Notes under the pieces: generated by a model
Databases searched by the model: none
What the model was told of the DNA's origin: nothing
The model's input: the letters and a program-made list of their open reading frames with translations, nothing else
Translations under genes and position numbers: made by a program
Source: Nautiliales bacterium
Lineage (GTDB): Bacteria > Campylobacterota > Campylobacteria > Campylobacterales > JAADDX01
Direction: 5' to 3'
Assembly: GCA_030826765.1 (NCBI GenBank)
Contig: JAUUDM010000037.1
Location: 1 to 33,878, forward strand
DNA length: 33,878 nt
In this document: one piece after another, positions 16,419 to 24,230 of the stretch
How the letters are laid out: each line of letters starts with the position of its first letter
Position numbering within the stretch: position 1 is the stretch's first letter

Positions 16419-16813
16419 TGTAAACTCATTTCTAAAGATGCTGTTTTATTATCTTTTGTCTGAATATTAAACGATTTTATTTTATAAACACCATTAAATA
16501 TTCTTGAAGATAATTTATTTAATATATCTAAATTCAATTTATTTGCTTTTATATTTACACCATTTGGGATATAGTTTAGTATTATATTATTCTTTTTTAT
16601 CCAATATTTATTAGCAATTTCTCTTTTAAAATTTTGTTTTGTTTTTTTAAATGCATTTTTATATGCTTTTAATTCAAATGCAACTTTTTTAGTTTCCTGA
16701 AATGATTTTTTAGCCTCATTTAAGCTATTTTCTAAATTTGAAATTTTAAAAAACAAAAAAACAACTATAACAATAGATAAAACAATTATATAAAAAGGAT
16801 TTATTTGATTCAT
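16412..16813 (-). CDS. gspM: Type II secretion platform protein, GspM-like
   Basis: A 133-residue inner-membrane protein. One N-terminal helix (about 6-24) is followed by a coiled-coil-prone Lys/Glu segment (about 26-70) and a small beta-alpha domain, consistent with GspM's ferredoxin-like periplasmic fold. GspM partners GspL in the platform. It follows gspL directly with an ATGA overlap, and GAGG is present upstream of the ATG. Sequence identity of GspM is always low, so synteny and topology carry the call. Confidence 0.72.
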   Translation of the reverse strand: MNQINPFYIIVLSIVIVVFLFFKISNLENSLNEAKKSFQETKKVAFELKAYKNAFKKTKQNFKREIANKYWIKKNNIILNYIPNGVNIKANKLNLDILNKLSSRIFNGVYKIKSFNIQTKDNKTASLEMSLQW

Positions 16814-17748
16814 ATTTTTACCTCTATATTCATTTGATTTTTTATAAAATTATATGTGAATTTAATGTTTTCTTTATTTAAAAAGTCAATCACACTTTTT
16901 GCTTGTTTATCGTTTCCTATTCCTTTAATTTTTACTAAGATTAAATTTCCAGCATATTTAATACTTATGATTTTTTCATTCTTATCAAGTTTTAATTTTA
17001 ATATTTCTCCTACGACTTTTCTTAATTTTAACTGTTTATTAAATATTTCTTTGTAAGATTCTAAAATAGAGAGATTTTGTATCATTGTTGGTTTCAAATG
17101 ATATTTTTGAAATAACTCATCTTTTTTTGTTTCAATTTTACCAATTTTATTATTTAATATAAAAATTTGAACTATTAAAATAAAAATCAATAATCCTAAT
17201 ATAAAACTAATTTTATACAAATGTTTTGTATCAATTAAATTACCACCATATTGTTTAATTCTTATTTTCTTATTTGAAAGTGTTATATCATCTAAACTTA
17301 ACTCTTTTACATCATCAAACCACTCTTTGAATCCAAGTAAAATAATGTTATCTTTTACATAAATAACTTCATTTTCATTAACTTTTACTGGCATAGATAG
17401 ATTTTGTAATTCTGTTTGTGCTAAATGAATAGATGAAATATTTGATAAAGGTATATTTTTTTCTCTTAAAAGCTCTAAAATTTTTTTATCTTCATATGCA
17501 AAAGCAATATATTCATCACCTTCTTTATAAACAAAATAACTATAAACACCCTCAGGTAAAATATCTTCAAATATTGATGGTAAAAGTTTTTTAACTTCTC
17601 TTAAATTTACAGATAAATTAATTTTTTTTAACCAATATAAAGAAGGTGAAAGTATAATAGAAAATTTTTCTTTATTATTAGAGTTTATCTTTTTTGTAAA
17701 TTTATCTAAAAAAATATTTTTAGTTTTTGTTTTAAATTTCGAAAGCAA
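16810..17748 (-). CDS. gspL: Type II secretion platform protein, GspL-like
   Basis: An inner-membrane protein that recruits GspE. A cytoplasmic N-terminal domain (about 25-170) shows the strand pattern of the actin-like GspL fold. A single membrane helix (about 178-198) and a coiled segment follow, then a periplasmic ferredoxin-like domain. The start chosen is TTG 17748, because AAAAGGTG lies six bases upstream (312 residues). The ATG at 17766 adds six residues but has no ribosome binding site. The upstream gspK stop lies inside this gene's start, so translation is coupled. Low sequence identity is normal for GspL; topology and position support the name. Confidence 0.75.
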   Translation of the reverse strand: MLSKFKTKTKNIFLDKFTKKINSNNKEKFSIILSPSLYWLKKINLSVNLREVKKLLPSIFEDILPEGVYSYFVYKEGDEYIAFAYEDKKILELLREKNIPLSNISSIHLAQTELQNLSMPVKVNENEVIYVKDNIILLGFKEWFDDVKELSLDDITLSNKKIRIKQYGGNLIDTKHLYKISFILGLLIFILIVQIFILNNKIGKIETKKDELFQKYHLKPTMIQNLSILESYKEIFNKQLKLRKVVGEILKLKLDKNEKIISIKYAGNLILVKIKGIGNDKQAKSVIDFLNKENIKFTYNFIKNQMNIEVKI

Positions 17749-18634
17749 AATTTGACACCTTTTCATTTTTTATATCATATTCAAAACTAATATGAGCAAA
17801 TTGATTATCTTTTTGGGTAAAAATATTTACTAAAATATAAGGTTCATAAAAGCTTATTTTAAACTTAGATAATCTCTTTTTTTCTTCATCATTTAAATTT
17901 AAATCTTTTAATTTATGATAAGTTCCCTCTTTTTTATATAATTCTTCTGCTCTTATTTTATCAATACCAAGCATAAATTCCCAAGTTTGAATAGTTGCAT
18001 AATTTAAATCAATTGCCATATCAATATTTTTAGAATAATAAAACAACTCATTAAATGGTATTTTATCTAAATTTATACTATTTTCTTCTTGATAGAATTC
18101 ATTAATTTGATTTAAATGCTCTTTTGAAGCTATATAATTCCTAAAAAGAGAAGGATTTTTATCAAAAATATCCGTATTATAAATATTCTTATCTTTTTTT
18201 GCTTTATAAAAATTTATATTATCCAATAATACATCAGCATAATCATAACTTACCATGAAATTATTATTTAAATATTCTCTTAAATATTCTCTTGCATCTT
18301 TATTAACTGCAATTATATTAGGATTAAATTTACTCCTTGCACTACTTATTGAAATTTTTATTTGAATATCTTTAGTATTTAGAGGAATAAATTGTGTATT
18401 TGATAAAAAAGCGTGAAATTTATCTGTTGCATTTTTATCTTGTAAAGCTTTAATATCTTTAGATTTTTTCAAAATATTAATTATATCATTAGTAATAGCT
18501 ACATTTTGATACATAAATTTTTCATTATCTACTTTTTGCATAGAATTATTAAGCTGTTTTAGTCCATAACCAATAGTCGCTGTAATTACAATGATAAACA
18601 TTAAAGTTAAAAGTAATGCCACTCCCTTTTTCAT
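17732..18634 (-). CDS. gspK: Minor pseudopilin GspK-like
   Basis: A 300-residue tip pseudopilin. The leader is MKKG and the mature protein begins VALLLTLMF, with no Glu at +5, which is the hallmark of GspK. A large mostly helical domain follows, with the GspK/SAM-like segment INLDKIPFNELFYYSKNI and DKIRAEELYKKEG. GspK caps the pseudopilus tip. Length suits the family (about 300-330). Its start overlaps the end of gspF by one base. Confidence 0.85.
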   Translation of the reverse strand: MKKGVALLLTLMFIIVITATIGYGLKQLNNSMQKVDNEKFMYQNVAITNDIINILKKSKDIKALQDKNATDKFHAFLSNTQFIPLNTKDIQIKISISSARSKFNPNIIAVNKDAREYLREYLNNNFMVSYDYADVLLDNINFYKAKKDKNIYNTDIFDKNPSLFRNYIASKEHLNQINEFYQEENSINLDKIPFNELFYYSKNIDMAIDLNYATIQTWEFMLGIDKIRAEELYKKEGTYHKLKDLNLNDEEKKRLSKFKISFYEPYILVNIFTQKDNQFAHISFEYDIKNEKVSNFAFEI

Positions 18635-19848
18635 CAGTGAATACTCATAGAAAAAATTGGAAGTAACATTGCAGCTACAATAAAACCTATACTACCACCC
18701 ACTATAAGCATAAGTGTTGGTTCTAATAAAGTTAAAAGCATAGCGATTTTATCTCTATTCTCTTCAAAATATAGTTCAGAAATATTTATAAAAACCCTCC
18801 CCGTTTGTGAAGTTTCTTCACCAATTGCTACAGCTTGTAAAAAATCAATATTTAATTTAGTTTTTTCTTCATTTAGTGATTGTGAAAGAAGCTTACCTTC
18901 TACTACTTTTTTACTTGCATCTATAAACATTTTTTTAATTACTCTGTTATTTAAAATATTTGCACTTAAATTTACAGTTTGCACAAACGGCACACCTGAG
19001 CGAATAAGAAGTGAAGCCATATAAGAAAATCTTGCAAGTTCACTTTTCATTACAATATCTCCAAAAATTGGAATTTTTAAAATTATTTTATCTATAAAAT
19101 AAGCAAATGTATAAACTTTTTTTCTTAAAATTACAAAAAGGGCTACAATTATAAAAATAGATATTAAAATCAGTTGAAAATTATTACTAAAAAAATTCCC
19201 CATAGCAATTACAAAAAGTGTCGAATCAGGAAGTTTTTGGTCCATACTTTTAAAAATAGAAGTGATTTGTGGCACTACAAAAGTAAGCATAAAAATAATC
19301 ATTGCAAATGAAACCACTATCATAAAAGATGGATAAGCAAAAGCACTTGTTATCTCTTTTTTGATTTTATCTTGTTCTTTTAAAAATCTCGATAATTCCA
19401 TCAAAACTTCATCTAAAATACCACCATTTTCACTAACTTTAATAGATTCTTTATAAAATTCAGGAAGACTCACTACTCCTTGCATTTGTAAAGCTGTATA
19501 AAAATCTTTCCCCTCATCTAAATAAGTACTAATTGTTGTCAAAAATAACTCAATTTTTTTATTTGATTTATAATGTGATGATATTATTTTTATAGCTGAA
19601 ACTATACTTATACCGGAACGAAGATACATTGAAAGTTCTCTTGAAAGTGCGGCAAGTTCTTTTGGAGGAATTTTATATTTTATACTAAAATTAAAATTTT
19701 TTAAAAAAGATGTTTTTTCTTCTTCTATTTTTTGATAAATAATTCCTTTTGCTTTTAATTTTGTTTTTGCTTCGTCAATAGAAATAGCTTCTATTTTATC
19801 TTTAACTTTTTTACCTTTACTATCAATACCTTTATATTTAAAAATCAT
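18634..19848 (-). CDS. gspF: Type II secretion platform protein GspF
   Basis: A 404-residue polytopic inner-membrane protein of the PilC/GspF family. The N-terminal segment (YKGIDSKGKKVK) is the usual cytoplasmic start. Two homologous T2SSF helical bundles follow at about 65-190 and 265-390, each with LSMYLRSGISIVSAI-like or ASLLIRSGVPFVQTV blocks. Three membrane helices are visible (about 170-192, 215-237 and 375-400). GspF couples GspE to the pseudopilins. The ATG overlaps the gspH stop by four bases. Confidence 0.93.
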   Translation of the reverse strand: MIFKYKGIDSKGKKVKDKIEAISIDEAKTKLKAKGIIYQKIEEEKTSFLKNFNFSIKYKIPPKELAALSRELSMYLRSGISIVSAIKIISSHYKSNKKIELFLTTISTYLDEGKDFYTALQMQGVVSLPEFYKESIKVSENGGILDEVLMELSRFLKEQDKIKKEITSAFAYPSFMIVVSFAMIIFMLTFVVPQITSIFKSMDQKLPDSTLFVIAMGNFFSNNFQLILISIFIIVALFVILRKKVYTFAYFIDKIILKIPIFGDIVMKSELARFSYMASLLIRSGVPFVQTVNLSANILNNRVIKKMFIDASKKVVEGKLLSQSLNEEKTKLNIDFLQAVAIGEETSQTGRVFINISELYFEENRDKIAMLLTLLEPTLMLIVGGSIGFIVAAMLLPIFSMSIH

Positions 19849-20327
19849 TGTAATACTTCTTCTATCAGTTTTGATTTAGTTTCACTAAGTTCAGATAAAG
19901 AATCATAAATTTTAGGATTATTAAAATAATCAGTATAATCATAAACTTTATTTTTATAACGAATTATCACTTGGTCAGTTATCCCATTTTTATCTACACT
20001 AAAGCTAAAAAAGTTATTATCATCTTTTTTAGAAACTCCATTATAATAATTATATCTATAGATTTCTACACTATCATCAAAAAATGATTTTACTTCTTTT
20101 ATTTTTTTATTATCAATTTCAATAAAACATTTGTCAGCATTTTCTGGACAAATAAAAGCAACTTTTGAAGTTTTAGAAAAAGATTGAAGATAAAATTTTA
20201 AATTTTTAAAAGAAGGAGTTATTTTTTCATATAAAGGAGATTTTATTTTTGAAATAACAATAGAATAAACAACTCCTATAATCATAACAACTATCAATAA
20301 CTCCATCAACGAAAAAGATTTTTTCAA
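19845..20327 (-). CDS. gspH: Minor pseudopilin, GspH-like
   Basis: A pseudopilin with an N-terminal FSLMELLIVVMIIGVVYSIVI helix and Glu at +5. The residue before the cleavage site is Ser rather than Gly. The start is uncertain: TTG 20327, just after the gspG stop, gives the leader MKKS, resembling the leaders of the sister pseudopilins. A GTG at 20342 gives the longer leader MNVNSLKKS. Neither has a strong ribosome binding site, and coupling to gspG is likely. About 160 residues with a beta-rich globular part and two cysteines (about 60 and 67 in FICPENADKCFIE), which could pair in the periplasm. GspH is assigned from its position after gspG and its size. Confidence 0.78.
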   Translation of the reverse strand: MKKSFSLMELLIVVMIIGVVYSIVISKIKSPLYEKITPSFKNLKFYLQSFSKTSKVAFICPENADKCFIEIDNKKIKEVKSFFDDSVEIYRYNYYNGVSKKDDNNFFSFSVDKNGITDQVIIRYKNKVYDYTDYFNNPKIYDSLSELSETKSKLIEEVLQ

Positions 20328-20328
20328 A

Positions 20329-20718
20329 CTATTTACATTCACTTAGTCTAATATCAGCATTTTCACCTTTTCCACCCTCTTTACCATCAGCACCAAGAGA
20401 AATAAGCTCTACTTTTCCATCTTTATTTATATAAATAAAATTATGATCCCATGAATCTTTTGGCATTTTTCCATCTTTAAAATATTTATCTGTTTTTGTA
20501 AGTGCAGATAGCCCCTCTTCTGTCGAAGGGTAAGAACCATGATCTAATTTATACATATCAAGTGCACCATCGTACATAGATTTCATTTGAACACAAACAA
20601 GCTTTTGTTTAGCTTCACTCCCTTTTGAAGTAAGTGCTGGCATAACCATTGATGCTAAAAGTCCTAAAATAACAATAACTATCATAAGTTCTATTAGAGA
20701 AAATCCTCTTTTTTTCAT
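20329..20718 (-). CDS. gspG: Major pseudopilin GspG
   Basis: A 129-residue major pseudopilin that forms the secretion piston. The leader MKKRG precedes FSLIELMIVIVILGLLASMVMPAL. The globular part has the GspG signatures DHGSYPSTEEGLSAL, PKDSWDHNFIY and the calcium loop LGADGKEGGKGENADI. The Trp-Gly of the common PWG motif is Trp-Asp here. The ATG has AAAGG upstream. It is the first gene of the secretion block, with an extended -10 28 bases before the start codon. Confidence 0.95.
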   Translation of the reverse strand: MKKRGFSLIELMIVIVILGLLASMVMPALTSKGSEAKQKLVCVQMKSMYDGALDMYKLDHGSYPSTEEGLSALTKTDKYFKDGKMPKDSWDHNFIYINKDGKVELISLGADGKEGGKGENADIRLSECK

Positions 20719-20745
20719 AATTTACCTTTATAAATTTATAATATT

Positions 20746-20751
20746 ATTATA
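20746..20751 (-). promoter_or_regulatory. Extended -10 box for the secretion operon
   Basis: On the minus strand the sequence TGATATAAT gives a perfect extended -10 (TGnTATAAT), with predicted start near 20739, about 21 bases before the gspG ATG. The leader contains the AAAGG ribosome binding site. No -35 match is clear, as is usual for sigma-70 promoters in Campylobacterota. Confidence 0.5.
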
Positions 20752-20873
20752 TCATAAATAGATTAAATATATAATTGGAATTATAAAAAACTGTATTATA
20801 AATAAAGAAAGTTTAAAGAAAGTAGTCTTGAAAATGCAAGGCAAAAAGCCCTACAACCAATTGTTTTAAATAA

Positions 20874-21221
20874 TTAACAACCAGCTGGAACTTTTCCGTT
20901 TAAGATACCTTTTAAGAAATCTTCCACATCTTTTGTTTTATGTTTTTTAACTATTTTTTTAAGACCTTCTGCAACTTTTGGAAGTCCTGCTTTGTTAGCT
21001 GCTTCAATTAGTCCTTTTGCGTTGTTTGCAAATAATGCATCTAAATCATCTGGATCTTCAACATCTATTTTTTTTAGGAAAGCTGTTGAAGTAACCCCAC
21101 TTGATTTTTTAACATATTTGTTAAAATATTTAAACCCTTTGTTATAATCAGCAAATGACATTGTTGTTGCAACACTTGCAATTAATGCTCCAGCTGCTAA
21201 CATTTTTACTAATTTTTTCAT
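20874..21221 (-). CDS. Small exported protein with a C-terminal cysteine
   Basis: A 115-residue protein with a signal peptide (cleavage near TMSFA-DYN), leaving a basic, helix-rich mature domain of about 91 residues. Repeated KK/DK pairs and a DLDALFANNAKGLIEAANKAGLPKVAEGL region suggest a short helical bundle. The final residue is the only cysteine (KVPAGC). Lone terminal cysteines may suit disulfide attachment, metal or sulfur chemistry, but that is speculation. The ATG has an AAGGAG site. The gene has its own -10 and lies directly upstream of the secretion operon, with no convincing terminator between. It is a possible small secretion cargo. I do not recognise the family. Confidence 0.75.
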   Translation of the reverse strand: MKKLVKMLAAGALIASVATTMSFADYNKGFKYFNKYVKKSSGVTSTAFLKKIDVEDPDDLDALFANNAKGLIEAANKAGLPKVAEGLKKIVKKHKTKDVEDFLKGILNGKVPAGC

Positions 21222-21279
21222 GTTATTCTCCTTAAATTTTTATACATCCGTTAAATCAGATGAATATATGTTAAATATC

Positions 21280-21285
21280 ATTATA
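21280..21285 (-). promoter_or_regulatory. Candidate -10 box for the exported-protein gene
   Basis: A perfect TATAAT preceded by TTG on the minus strand, with predicted start near 21273 and a leader of about 52 bases. The leader holds a small imperfect hairpin (CATCT/GGATG, 21245-21262). Confidence 0.4.
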
Positions 21286-21313
21286 CAATTATAAAACTTA
21301 AAATAAACTTAAA

Positions 21314-23521
21314 TTAAGTCTTAATTCCCATTAAGGTATCAAGCATGGTAGAGATAGTAGTTATCACTTTTGCACTAGCTTGATAACCACTTTGAAATTT
21401 CATAAGATTAGTCATCTCTTCATCCATATTTACTCCACTTTCACTTTGATACTCTTTTTCAACTGAATTAAATATAGCTGTATGAGTATCTACACTTGTA
21501 TTAATTTTCTCTGAATCATTCGCTATATTACTTGTCATATATCTATAATAACCAGCTATAGTAGTTTTTACACTATCTTCATTTTTGGAATTAAATTCTA
21601 TATCATTATATTGAAATTGAACCATTTCATTTGCTACATCATTATTTCCATTACTTGGTGCTTTATAAGCATTGATAAGTGAAGCATCTTTAATAAATCT
21701 ATCATCAAGTGAAATAGTTTTACTATCATATCCACTAAAAAATTTATTAATCCCAACTGCACCACCAAAATTTGCACTATCATTATCAAGGCCTACATAA
21801 GTAGTATCATCACTTTTTTTATTAAAAACCACCTTTCCATCTGCAATATAGGCTTTATATAAATCATCTATATCATTACTTGAATCATTATCATTATTAT
21901 CATCAATATTTGGCATATTTATTTGAGACAAAACTCCTTGTAATGTAGAATACATAGGGTCATTACTTTTAGAATTTACAATAATTGTTCTTCTTGCTAA
22001 TTCATCTCCATCGTCATTATAAGCAACCACATCAAAACTTCCATCTTTAACTGGAAGTGGAAAATCAACATCATTCGCTTTTTTTATAGGTTGAAACTGC
22101 ACATAGTTCATTGCATCAAAAAGTAAAGCACCATCATCTTTTACTAAAAGTGCTCCATTATCTAAACTTTCATTTCCATCATTATCTTTTTTTTGAAAAA
22201 CAATATTCCCACCATTTTGAGCTACAACTTCATAATCAACATTATTATTGGAAAGTTCATCATTTATATTTTTTAAGTTCTTTTGTAATGTTTTAGTTGG
22301 GTCAATTGATATTTTTATATCTTTTTGAAATTTTCCATTATTATCATAAGCAGAGAGTGTTAAATCTCCTTTTCTAACTGGATTATGTAAACTATCTTCT
22401 ACCATTTTTGAATTTAATGGATATTTAGTTATTTGGTCACTTGTCAAAGATACCGGTTTAAACAATGTATCTCCAGTCGCTTTTTCCTCGGCTGAATATG
22501 AATAAATAGAGTTTGTATGTTGAATTAAAGTAGCTGAAAAAGAGTCTAATTCATTAATATATTTTCCAGTTATACCATCTGTAATTTTTCCTTTTTCATC
22601 ATAAGTAGTTCCTCTAAATTCCAAAAGCCCACCTATAATTGAACGATTTGGAATATCTTTTGTAATATCAACTTCTGTATAATCTTGTTTTTGAAAATAA
22701 ATAGAATACATATTTTCGCTACTTTTTGGATTTTCTTTTACTTCAATTGGATGATAAGTGGAATTATCTACTATTGGATATCCTCCTAAACTTATTGTAT
22801 AATCTTTATCATAATCAACACTTGTATTTTGTCCTACATTAGAACTTGTAAGTCCATTTTTTTGAACTCTTGCACCAGTTAATTCTACTAATCTTTTTTC
22901 CGCTTTATCTCTTTCATCTCTTAAAGAATTAGCATGATTTATATCATTTGCTTCTACTTTTTTTATCTCTTTTGTTAGTCCTGCAATATTTTTAAGTAAT
23001 CCATTCACTTCTTCAGAAAAAGAGTTGACTTTTTTATTTACAGATATTTTTAAATTATCTATTTTTTCTCTTGTTTCTTTAATTGTATTTGCTAATGTTT
23101 GGGTTTTACTTGCTAAATCAACTTTAGCACTATCATCATTAGGATTATTTGCAAAATGATTCCAAGAATCAAAATAATTTTGTATATCTTTATTAAGCCC
23201 AACATCTTTAACATCAGGAAAATAACTAACTATTTCATCCATATTTTGCTGTAATGTTTTAAAATAACTTAAATCTTTGTTTGATGCTTCATATCTATTA
23301 AATAAAAAATCATTTTTTATTCTAACAACAGTTTGAATCTTTGCTCCCATTCCTATATCACCAGAAGCTGTATGAATAGAAGAAGCAGAAACTATTTGAG
23401 CTCTCTCTCTTGTATAATCAGGATTTGAAGCATTTGAAACATTATTACTAGTTACTGCTAAAGCTGATTGATTTACATTAAGCCCACTATATCCTGTATT
23501 TAAAGATGAAAAAAGTGACAT
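21314..23521 (-). CDS. flgK: Flagellar hook-associated protein 1 FlgK
   Basis: A 735-residue junction protein between hook and filament. The N-terminus, SSLNTGYSGLNVNQSALAV followed by NNVSNASNPDYTRER, and the C-terminus, GVNMDEEMTNLMKFQSGYQASAKVI, are the conserved paired helical D0/D1 regions. The central part is Asp/Asn-rich and much longer than in E. coli (547 residues), as in other Campylobacterota. The start lies just after the flgN stop, with AAAGG upstream. It is the last gene of flgI-J-M-N-K, the same order as in Campylobacter. Confidence 0.93.
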   Translation of the reverse strand: MSLFSSLNTGYSGLNVNQSALAVTSNNVSNASNPDYTRERAQIVSASSIHTASGDIGMGAKIQTVVRIKNDFLFNRYEASNKDLSYFKTLQQNMDEIVSYFPDVKDVGLNKDIQNYFDSWNHFANNPNDDSAKVDLASKTQTLANTIKETREKIDNLKISVNKKVNSFSEEVNGLLKNIAGLTKEIKKVEANDINHANSLRDERDKAEKRLVELTGARVQKNGLTSSNVGQNTSVDYDKDYTISLGGYPIVDNSTYHPIEVKENPKSSENMYSIYFQKQDYTEVDITKDIPNRSIIGGLLEFRGTTYDEKGKITDGITGKYINELDSFSATLIQHTNSIYSYSAEEKATGDTLFKPVSLTSDQITKYPLNSKMVEDSLHNPVRKGDLTLSAYDNNGKFQKDIKISIDPTKTLQKNLKNINDELSNNNVDYEVVAQNGGNIVFQKKDNDGNESLDNGALLVKDDGALLFDAMNYVQFQPIKKANDVDFPLPVKDGSFDVVAYNDDGDELARRTIIVNSKSNDPMYSTLQGVLSQINMPNIDDNNDNDSSNDIDDLYKAYIADGKVVFNKKSDDTTYVGLDNDSANFGGAVGINKFFSGYDSKTISLDDRFIKDASLINAYKAPSNGNNDVANEMVQFQYNDIEFNSKNEDSVKTTIAGYYRYMTSNIANDSEKINTSVDTHTAIFNSVEKEYQSESGVNMDEEMTNLMKFQSGYQASAKVITTISTMLDTLMGIKT

Positions 23522-23522
23522 A

Positions 23523-23945
23523 TTAAGCCTTTAAAGATAAATTTGAAGAATATCTTTGACTCATTTTATATCCAATATCAACTTCTGTCTGATTTACTCT
23601 ATTTGTTAAATTATTATAAAAATTAGCTACTAAAAGAGCCATTTTTGAAAATTTTTTATGAATATTATGAAAATTTTGAAGTTTAAGTTTAAACTCATCA
23701 AATAAATTACTCTCTTCATTACTTAACATATTTTCTAAACTAAGTCCACTTTCACTTCTTTTAAGTAAAATAGTATCAATTTGATTTTTTTGAGATATAA
23801 ACTCTTGCACTATTTTATCTTTGATTTGATTTCTTTCAAACAAAACATCATGATTCGCTTCTTTAATATCATCAATATCCTGTTTTGTTATATCAATTAA
23901 TTTATCTAAATTATTATTAGTAGAAATAAGAATTTGTTTAAGCAT
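23523..23945 (-). CDS. flgN: FlgN-like flagellar chaperone
   Basis: A 140-residue, wholly helical cytoplasmic protein with a long coiled-coil pattern, lacking a signal or membrane segment. FlgN binds FlgK and FlgL and delivers them to the flagellar export apparatus. The family is poorly conserved; the call rests on helical character, size and its position between flgM and flgK. The ATG has AAAGGAGA four bases upstream. That ribosome binding site is entirely within a perfect hairpin stem (23950-23974), suggesting control of translation. Confidence 0.75.
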   Translation of the reverse strand: MLKQILISTNNNLDKLIDITKQDIDDIKEANHDVLFERNQIKDKIVQEFISQKNQIDTILLKRSESGLSLENMLSNEESNLFDEFKLKLQNFHNIHKKFSKMALLVANFYNNLTNRVNQTEVDIGYKMSQRYSSNLSLKA

Positions 23946-23949
23946 AGAT

Positions 23950-23974
23950 TCTCCTTTATTTTAGAAAAAGGAGA
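23950..23974 (-). promoter_or_regulatory. Hairpin burying the flgN ribosome binding site
   Basis: Between flgM and flgN the minus strand has TCTCCTTT, a 9-base loop, then AAAGGAGA, a perfect 8-base stem. The second arm is the flgN ribosome binding site, and the ATG begins four bases later. No T-run follows, so it is not a terminator. It begins ten bases after the flgM stop, so ribosomes finishing flgM could open it. Confidence 0.6.
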
Positions 23975-23984
23975 GAAAAGAAGT

Positions 23985-24173
23985 TTATAGAAGATTTTTA
24001 GCCAAACTCTCAGCTGTTTTATTTATATCTATTTTATAAGTTCCATTTTTTATAGATTCTTTTATTGTATCTACTTTACTTTTCTCTACTTTTTCACTTT
24101 GTATATTTTCTTTTTTGTCTTTCGATATAGATGTAAAGAAAGTAGAATTATTTGAGGAAATCCCTTTTATCAT
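23985..24173 (-). CDS. flgM: Anti-sigma-28 factor FlgM
   Basis: A 62-residue protein. The C-terminal half has KVDTIKESIKNGTYKIDINKTAESLAKNLL, the conserved sigma-28-binding helices of FlgM; the N-terminal half is polar and probably disordered. FlgM holds FliA inactive until it is exported through the completed hook. The gene has an AAAGGAT ribosome binding site and its own sigma-28-like promoter overlapping the end of flgJ, so it can be expressed with the operon and autogenously. The N-terminus is short, as in other Campylobacterota. Confidence 0.85.
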   Translation of the reverse strand: MIKGISSNNSTFFTSISKDKKENIQSEKVEKSKVDTIKESIKNGTYKIDINKTAESLAKNLL

Positions 24174-24203
24174 ATAAAATCCTTTTATATTATCTTACTA
24201 TCT

Positions 24204-24230
24204 ATATCGACTAAAAATTATTTCTTTTAA
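24204..24230 (-). promoter_or_regulatory. Candidate sigma-28 promoter for flgM
   Basis: The minus strand has a CGATAT -10 (24209-24204), matching the CGATWT form reported for Campylobacter, and a TTAAAA element (24230-24225) about 15 bases upstream in the -35 region. The -35 region overlaps the flgJ stop codon. This would give FliA-dependent expression of its own inhibitor. Confidence 0.5.

Noticed and set aside
10811-20718. Type IV pilus or competence cluster
   Set aside because: GspG calcium motif, PDZ-type GspC and GspL/M/N/K-like genes point to type II secretion; there is no pilT, pilM or pilN.
20838-20852. Terminator after the small exported-protein gene (GGGC-TTTTT-GCC on the minus strand)
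   Set aside because: Only a five-base stem with one wobble, and no T-run after it.
22111-22296. Plus-strand His/Leu-rich frame inside flgK
   Set aside because: Antisense composition artefact of Asp/Asn codons.
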